Assembly (NCBI GenBank): GCA_016795375.1
Contig: JAEUHJ010000147.1
Coordinates: 1 to 36,593, forward strand
Reading direction: 5' to 3'
Source of the DNA: Verrucomicrobiaceae bacterium
GTDB lineage: Bacteria; Verrucomicrobiota; Verrucomicrobiia; Verrucomicrobiales; Verrucomicrobiaceae
Length of the DNA stretch: 36,593 nucleotides
Numbering within the stretch: position 1 is the first letter of the stretch; the number at the start of each line of letters is the position of its first letter. A program made the position numbers and the translations under genes. The notes beneath the pieces were generated by a model, which was not told where the DNA came from, did no database searches, and worked only from the letters and a program-made list of their open reading frames with translations. Shown here piece by piece: positions 32,969 through 36,593 of the stretch.

Positions 32969-34747
32969 TCACGCCGCCACGGGCGCGTCAAACCAGCGGT
33001 TGTGCTCCTTGATGAGATCGATGAGGCGCTCGACGGCTTCTTCCTCGGGGATGTTGAACTCGACGGCGGTCTTGCCGACGTAGAGATTGATCTTGTCGGG
33101 AGCGCCGCCGACGTAGCCGAAGTCGGCGTCTGCCATCTCACCGGGTCCATTCACGATGCAGCCCATGACGGCGATGCGCACGCCTTTGAGGTGGCCGGTG
33201 GCGGCGCGGATTTTCTGCGTGGTGGTCTGCAGGTTGAACAGCGTACGTCCGCAGCTCGGGCAGGCGACGTAGTCGGTCTTGAAAATGCGCACGCCGGCGG
33301 CCTGCAGGATGTTGTAGCTGATGCGCAGCGACTGGCCGGGGGCATCTTCTCCGTTCACGATCACCGCGTCACCGATCCCGTCGCACAGCAGCGAGCCGAT
33401 GTTCGTCGCGGCGACGAGCAGATTTTCGGTGAAGTCATTGCTGCCGGCGGATTGCAGCGTGTCCTTGAGCAAGATCGGATGACGCGGCTGCAATCTGGCC
33501 GCGAGGAGACGATAAGCGGCAATCACGGGAAGTTGGAGGCCGTCTTTGATCGTGACGAGCTTCGCATCCGGGCCGGCGTTGATGCTGTTGATCGTTTCAT
33601 CGTCGCGCGGATCGATTTCGATCGCGCCGCTGTCCTCGATGACAATCTCCGGCCTGTAATCGCCGAGCTTGTCGATCTTGTGGGCGACGGCGTCCCATTT
33701 TTTGCGTGAGGTGAAGACGGGGACAGTCTCATGGCCGCCGACTTTGACGTTGTTGACCGCGAGCACCTGTGATTCGCGGCGCACGAAGTCGAACGGATTG
33801 TAGCTGACGGGCGGTGCGTTCACGATGTGCTCGAACTGCGCCGGAACACCGTCGTTGTAGGGCTTCACGAGCTGCTGGGCGACGGGAATCTCAAAGATCG
33901 CGTCTTCGGTGAGCGAAACACGCACGGTGTCGCCGATGCCGTCGGCGAGCAGAGAACCGATGCCGATGGCGCTCTTGATGCGGCCGTCCTCACCGTCACC
34001 GGCTTCGGTGACGCCGAGATGGATCGGATAGTTCCAGTCAGCGCCGAGCTTGTTCAAATGCGCGACGAGCAGGCGGTATGCCTCGATCATGACCTTCGGA
34101 TTGCTGGCCTTCATCGAGAAGAGGAAATTGTGATAGCCGTGATTGCGCGCGATGCGTGCGAATTCGAGCGCGCTTTCGACCATGCCGAGCGGCGTGTCGC
34201 CATGACGGTTCATGATGCGGTCGCTGAGGCTGCCGTGGTTGGTGCCGATGCGCATGGCGCGATTCAGGCGGACGCATTCTTTCACTAGAGGGACGAACTG
34301 CTCCTCCATGTCGGCCACTTCTGCGGCGTATTCCTCGTCGGTGTATTCCTTGACGGCGAATTTCTTTTTGTCGGCGTAGTTGCCTGGGTTCACGCGAACT
34401 TTCTCGACCCATTTCACCGCCTCCATGGCGGCGTCGGGTTTGAAATGAATGTCGGCCACGAGCGGGACATCGCAGCCGGCGGCACGGATGCCGTCGCGGA
34501 TGTGCTGGAGGTTTTCGGCGATGACGCGGGTCTGCGCGGTGACGCGGACGATCTGGCAGCCCGCCTCGGCGAGACCGAGTGCTTCCTTCACACAGGCATC
34601 CGCATCGCGTGTGTCGCTGGTGAGCATGCTCTGCACGACCACAGGCGCGCCGCCGCCGATCTGCACCTTGCCGACCATGACCGGGCGCGTCTCACGGCGC
34701 AGGTAGTTGTAGAGATCGGGGCAGTAACGAAGCAGGGGGGAAGTCAT
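32969..34747 (-). CDS. ispG: 4-hydroxy-3-methylbut-2-enyl diphosphate synthase, long form
   Basis: Catalyses the penultimate step of the MEP isoprenoid pathway using a [4Fe-4S] cluster. The 592-aa length matches the long GcpE form of plants, chlamydiae and Bacteroidota, with an extra domain between the TIM barrel and the cluster domain. The TIM barrel starts RPVMVGKVQIGGGAPVVVQSMLTSDT. Cluster ligands are Cys496 and Cys499 (ACPSCGRT) and Cys530 (MGCIVNGPGE). The ATG at 34747 is preferred over the longer frame because TSPLLRYCPDLYNYLRRETRPV fits the family start. The 259 bp upstream, to the IS, hold its promoter region. Confidence 0.96.
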   Translation of the reverse strand: MTSPLLRYCPDLYNYLRRETRPVMVGKVQIGGGAPVVVQSMLTSDTRDADACVKEALGLAEAGCQIVRVTAQTRVIAENLQHIRDGIRAAGCDVPLVADIHFKPDAAMEAVKWVEKVRVNPGNYADKKKFAVKEYTDEEYAAEVADMEEQFVPLVKECVRLNRAMRIGTNHGSLSDRIMNRHGDTPLGMVESALEFARIARNHGYHNFLFSMKASNPKVMIEAYRLLVAHLNKLGADWNYPIHLGVTEAGDGEDGRIKSAIGIGSLLADGIGDTVRVSLTEDAIFEIPVAQQLVKPYNDGVPAQFEHIVNAPPVSYNPFDFVRRESQVLAVNNVKVGGHETVPVFTSRKKWDAVAHKIDKLGDYRPEIVIEDSGAIEIDPRDDETINSINAGPDAKLVTIKDGLQLPVIAAYRLLAARLQPRHPILLKDTLQSAGSNDFTENLLVAATNIGSLLCDGIGDAVIVNGEDAPGQSLRISYNILQAAGVRIFKTDYVACPSCGRTLFNLQTTTQKIRAATGHLKGVRIAVMGCIVNGPGEMADADFGYVGGAPDKINLYVGKTAVEFNIPEEEAVERLIDLIKEHNRWFDAPVAA

Positions 34748-34959
34748 GGCGGGCCGGTAGAATGCCGGATTGAAGGCCGCGCGCAAATGGGAAGCATGAT
34801 CACGTCATCGTGGTGGCATGGGGCCGTCGCGGCGCGTTTCGCTGTGCCTTTGCGCCTGGAGTCCATCTCGGAACCCTCATTTGGATCTGTTGAGGCTGGT
34901 GTGCTGGAGTCCGCCATGTGCAGGCACGGCACGCCTGAGCGCATCCGACTAATGCAAAT

Positions 34960-34985
34960 AAAATGCCTGTTCTTTGAGGCATTTT
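34960..34985 (+). terminator. Terminator-like hairpin in an AT-rich patch, no obvious gene upstream
   Basis: A 9-bp stem (AAAATGCCT / AGGCATTTT) with an 8-nt loop is followed by TTTCTTTAT on the plus strand. The patch (about 34948-35000) is clearly more AT-rich than its surroundings and lies just left of the IS. No plus-strand gene ends here, so it may be a remnant of sequence replaced by rearrangement or part of the ispG upstream region. The rest of 34748-35006 shows no gene. Confidence 0.55.
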
Positions 34986-35006
34986 TCTTTATAAAGGGAC
35001 AGACAC

Positions 35007-36593
35007 GAATGGCACTCGGTTAAGGCCCATGATCGTTGATTTCTGAGGCGCATGGAGCATGCGACTTTCGTACAACGGCGGCGCGTCGCGAAGGTTCAAA
35101 AGCCATGGCTCTCTCCACCTGCTTCCTTCCCCACTTCCCGCGTGCGCTGCAAGGCCGCGCGAAGAACTCCGCCGCCAGCCGCATCGTCAACGAGCTGCAA
35201 AAGCTGCGCGACCTCGCCCTGCCTGATCTCGCCGCCTTGCTCGGCGGACTGCTGCCTGCCGACTTCTTCGCCAAAGCCCCCGATGCCAAGGCCCAACGTG
35301 AGCGGCTTTACCCGCCTGTGACACTCTTTTGGGCCTTCCTCTTCCAGGTGCTCAACCCCGCCATGCCCTGTCAGGAAGTCGTCGGCAAGGTCCGCGCCTG
35401 GGTCATCTCACGCGGGGAGAAGCGCCGCAAGCCCTCGCTGGGCACCGCCGCCTACTGCGAGGCTCGCTGCGGCCTGAGCCTGCGGCTGCCACAGGCCGTG
35501 TTCGATGAACTGCGCGAGCATCTGCAACGCCGCGCCGCCTCAGCATGGTTGTGGTGTGGTCATCACGTCAAGGTGCTGGACGGCACCAGCTTCTCCATGC
35601 CCGACACGGGCGATAATCAGCTCCAATGGCCACAGCCCTGCACGCAGAAGAAGGGCTGCGGCTTCCCCGTCGCCAAAATGCTCGGCCTGTTTTGCCTCTC
35701 CACTGGAGCCTGGCTGGGTCACGCTCTCTCGAAGTGGAAAGCCCACGATCTGGGGTTGTGGCATCTCATCAGCCATCTGCTTGTCAAAGGCGACGTGCTG
35801 GTGGGCGACGCGGGCTTCTGCGCCTATGCCTTGATGGCCGAACTCAAGGGGCGCGGCATCCACACCGTCTTCCGCCTGCATCAAAAGCGGCCCAAGGACA
35901 TGCGCCGTGGCAAAAAGCTCGGTCGCGATGACCGCCTGCAAGACTGGCACAAGCCCGCGCAACGCCCCGCAGGCAGCCCGTGGAAAAAGCGCGCCTGGAA
36001 CAAGCTGCCCGCGAGCCTCGAAGTGCGCGTGGTGCGCGTGAAGATCGAGCGCAAAGGCTTCCGCACCCGTTGCCTGTGGATCGCCACCACCTGCACCGAC
36101 GCCGTGCGCTACCCGGCGGAGAAGCTCGCCGAGCTGTATTACCGGCGCTGGAGCATCGAGCTGTTTTACCGCGACATCAAAACCACCATGCACATGGAAG
36201 TCATGCGCACCAAGACCCCCGACATGGTGAGAAAGGAACTGCTCATGCACGCCATCGCCTACAACATGATCCGTGCCATGATCCTACAAAGCGCCAGCCA
36301 GCATCAGCAGGAGCTGGGGCGCATCAGCTTTAAAGGCGCAGTGGATATGCTGCGGCAGTGGCTGCCGCAGGCGGCGGCCTGCCATGAGCAACCACGCAAG
36401 CTGGCCCGTTGGCATGAGGAACTGCTGGAAGCCATCGCCAGCGTGCAGAACCCGTTGCGACCTGGACGACGAGAACCACGAGCAAAAAAGCGACGTCCCA
36501 AATCCTACCAACTGCTCACCGCACCCCGCCACCAGTTCCAGGAAATCCCCCACCGCGAGCGCTACCGCGCCGTCGCTTAACCGAGTGCCATTC
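35007..36593 (+). mobile_element. Complete IS4-family insertion sequence, 1587 bp
   Basis: Perfect 18-bp terminal inverted repeats (GAATGGCACTCGGTTAAG at 35007-35024 and its complement at 36576-36593) enclose one transposase gene. The right repeat ends exactly at the last base of the window, so the target-site duplication cannot be seen. The transposase stop (TAA) lies inside the right repeat. Confidence 0.93.
35105..36580 (+). CDS. IS4-family DDE transposase
   Basis: Cuts and pastes its element with an RNase H-like DDE core. From the first in-frame ATG (35105) it is 491 aa; a TTG at 35036 would add 23 residues. The N-terminal helical domain is followed by Asp159 (KVLDGTSFSMPD), Asp235 (LVGDAGFCAYALM) and Glu352 in YYRRWSIELFYRDIK, the Y-R-E-K signature of IS4 transposases. 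A basic tail (RREPRAKKRRPKSYQ) ends inside the right inverted repeat. The reading frame is uninterrupted, so the enzyme is probably active. Confidence 0.95.
   Translation: MALSTCFLPHFPRALQGRAKNSAASRIVNELQKLRDLALPDLAALLGGLLPADFFAKAPDAKAQRERLYPPVTLFWAFLFQVLNPAMPCQEVVGKVRAWVISRGEKRRKPSLGTAAYCEARCGLSLRLPQAVFDELREHLQRRAASAWLWCGHHVKVLDGTSFSMPDTGDNQLQWPQPCTQKKGCGFPVAKMLGLFCLSTGAWLGHALSKWKAHDLGLWHLISHLLVKGDVLVGDAGFCAYALMAELKGRGIHTVFRLHQKRPKDMRRGKKLGRDDRLQDWHKPAQRPAGSPWKKRAWNKLPASLEVRVVRVKIERKGFRTRCLWIATTCTDAVRYPAEKLAELYYRRWSIELFYRDIKTTMHMEVMRTKTPDMVRKELLMHAIAYNMIRAMILQSASQHQQELGRISFKGAVDMLRQWLPQAAACHEQPRKLARWHEELLEAIASVQNPLRPGRREPRAKKRRPKSYQLLTAPRHQFQEIPHRERYRAVA

Overview
The window reads as a GC-rich chromosomal segment of a Verrucomicrobiota bacterium, possibly Prosthecobacter-like. 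This is an inference. It rests on a planctomycete/verrucomicrobial PSCyt1-PSCyt2-PSD1 secreted protein, a tricorn-like secreted protease, the long form of IspG, and a near absence of Shine-Dalgarno motifs before the genes. No rRNA, tRNA or CRISPR array was seen. Both ends lie in repeats: position 1 is inside a palindromic repeat and position 36593 is the last base of an IS terminal inverted repeat. The window is therefore probably a whole assembly contig that broke at repeats.

Layout. 1-3572 (-): bifunctional proline-catabolic PutA, running off the left edge. 3672-5150 (-): two abutting hypothetical genes. 5208-8427 (+): a PAS-AraC regulator and a secreted DPP-IV-like S9 peptidase. 8582-9253 (+): a REP-associated tyrosine transposase (RAYT) between its own palindromes. 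9244-13354 (-): sdaA, a Tat-exported metallophosphoesterase and a secreted basic-secretory-protein-type metallopeptidase. 13428-14095 (+): a VapBC-type toxin-antitoxin pair. 14100-17408 (-): a tricorn-like S41 protease. 17562-19739 (+): two PilT-family ATPases. 19811-19990 (-): a small exported Cys-rich protein. 20152-24511 (+): an OFA-family MFS transporter with a 36-aa companion ORF, then two LolC/E-type permeases. 24526-29772 (-): the PSD1 cytochrome protein, an M19 dipeptidase and a YkgJ-type Cys-cluster protein. 29936-32925 (+): a membrane pseudokinase with a TPR-like domain, overlapping a SufE-like gene. 32969-34747 (-): ispG. 35007-36593: a complete IS4-family element.

Functionally the segment is rich in secreted protein and peptide breakdown (S9, S41, BSP, M19) and amino-acid catabolism (PutA for proline, SdaA for serine), consistent with a heterotroph living on proteinaceous material.

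The most interesting signal is a set of nested palindromes. Three sequence-unrelated families (A, B, C) share one design: a GTGG/GTAG-like tetranucleotide, then a hairpin of about 8 bp with a TCC-containing loop, arranged as inverted pairs (REP doublets, or REPINs). Family A flanks the RAYT and supplies the coded C-termini of the RAYT, of the convergent metallopeptidase and, apparently, of PutA. Family B sits in frame inside putA, between the proline dehydrogenase and aldehyde dehydrogenase domains.
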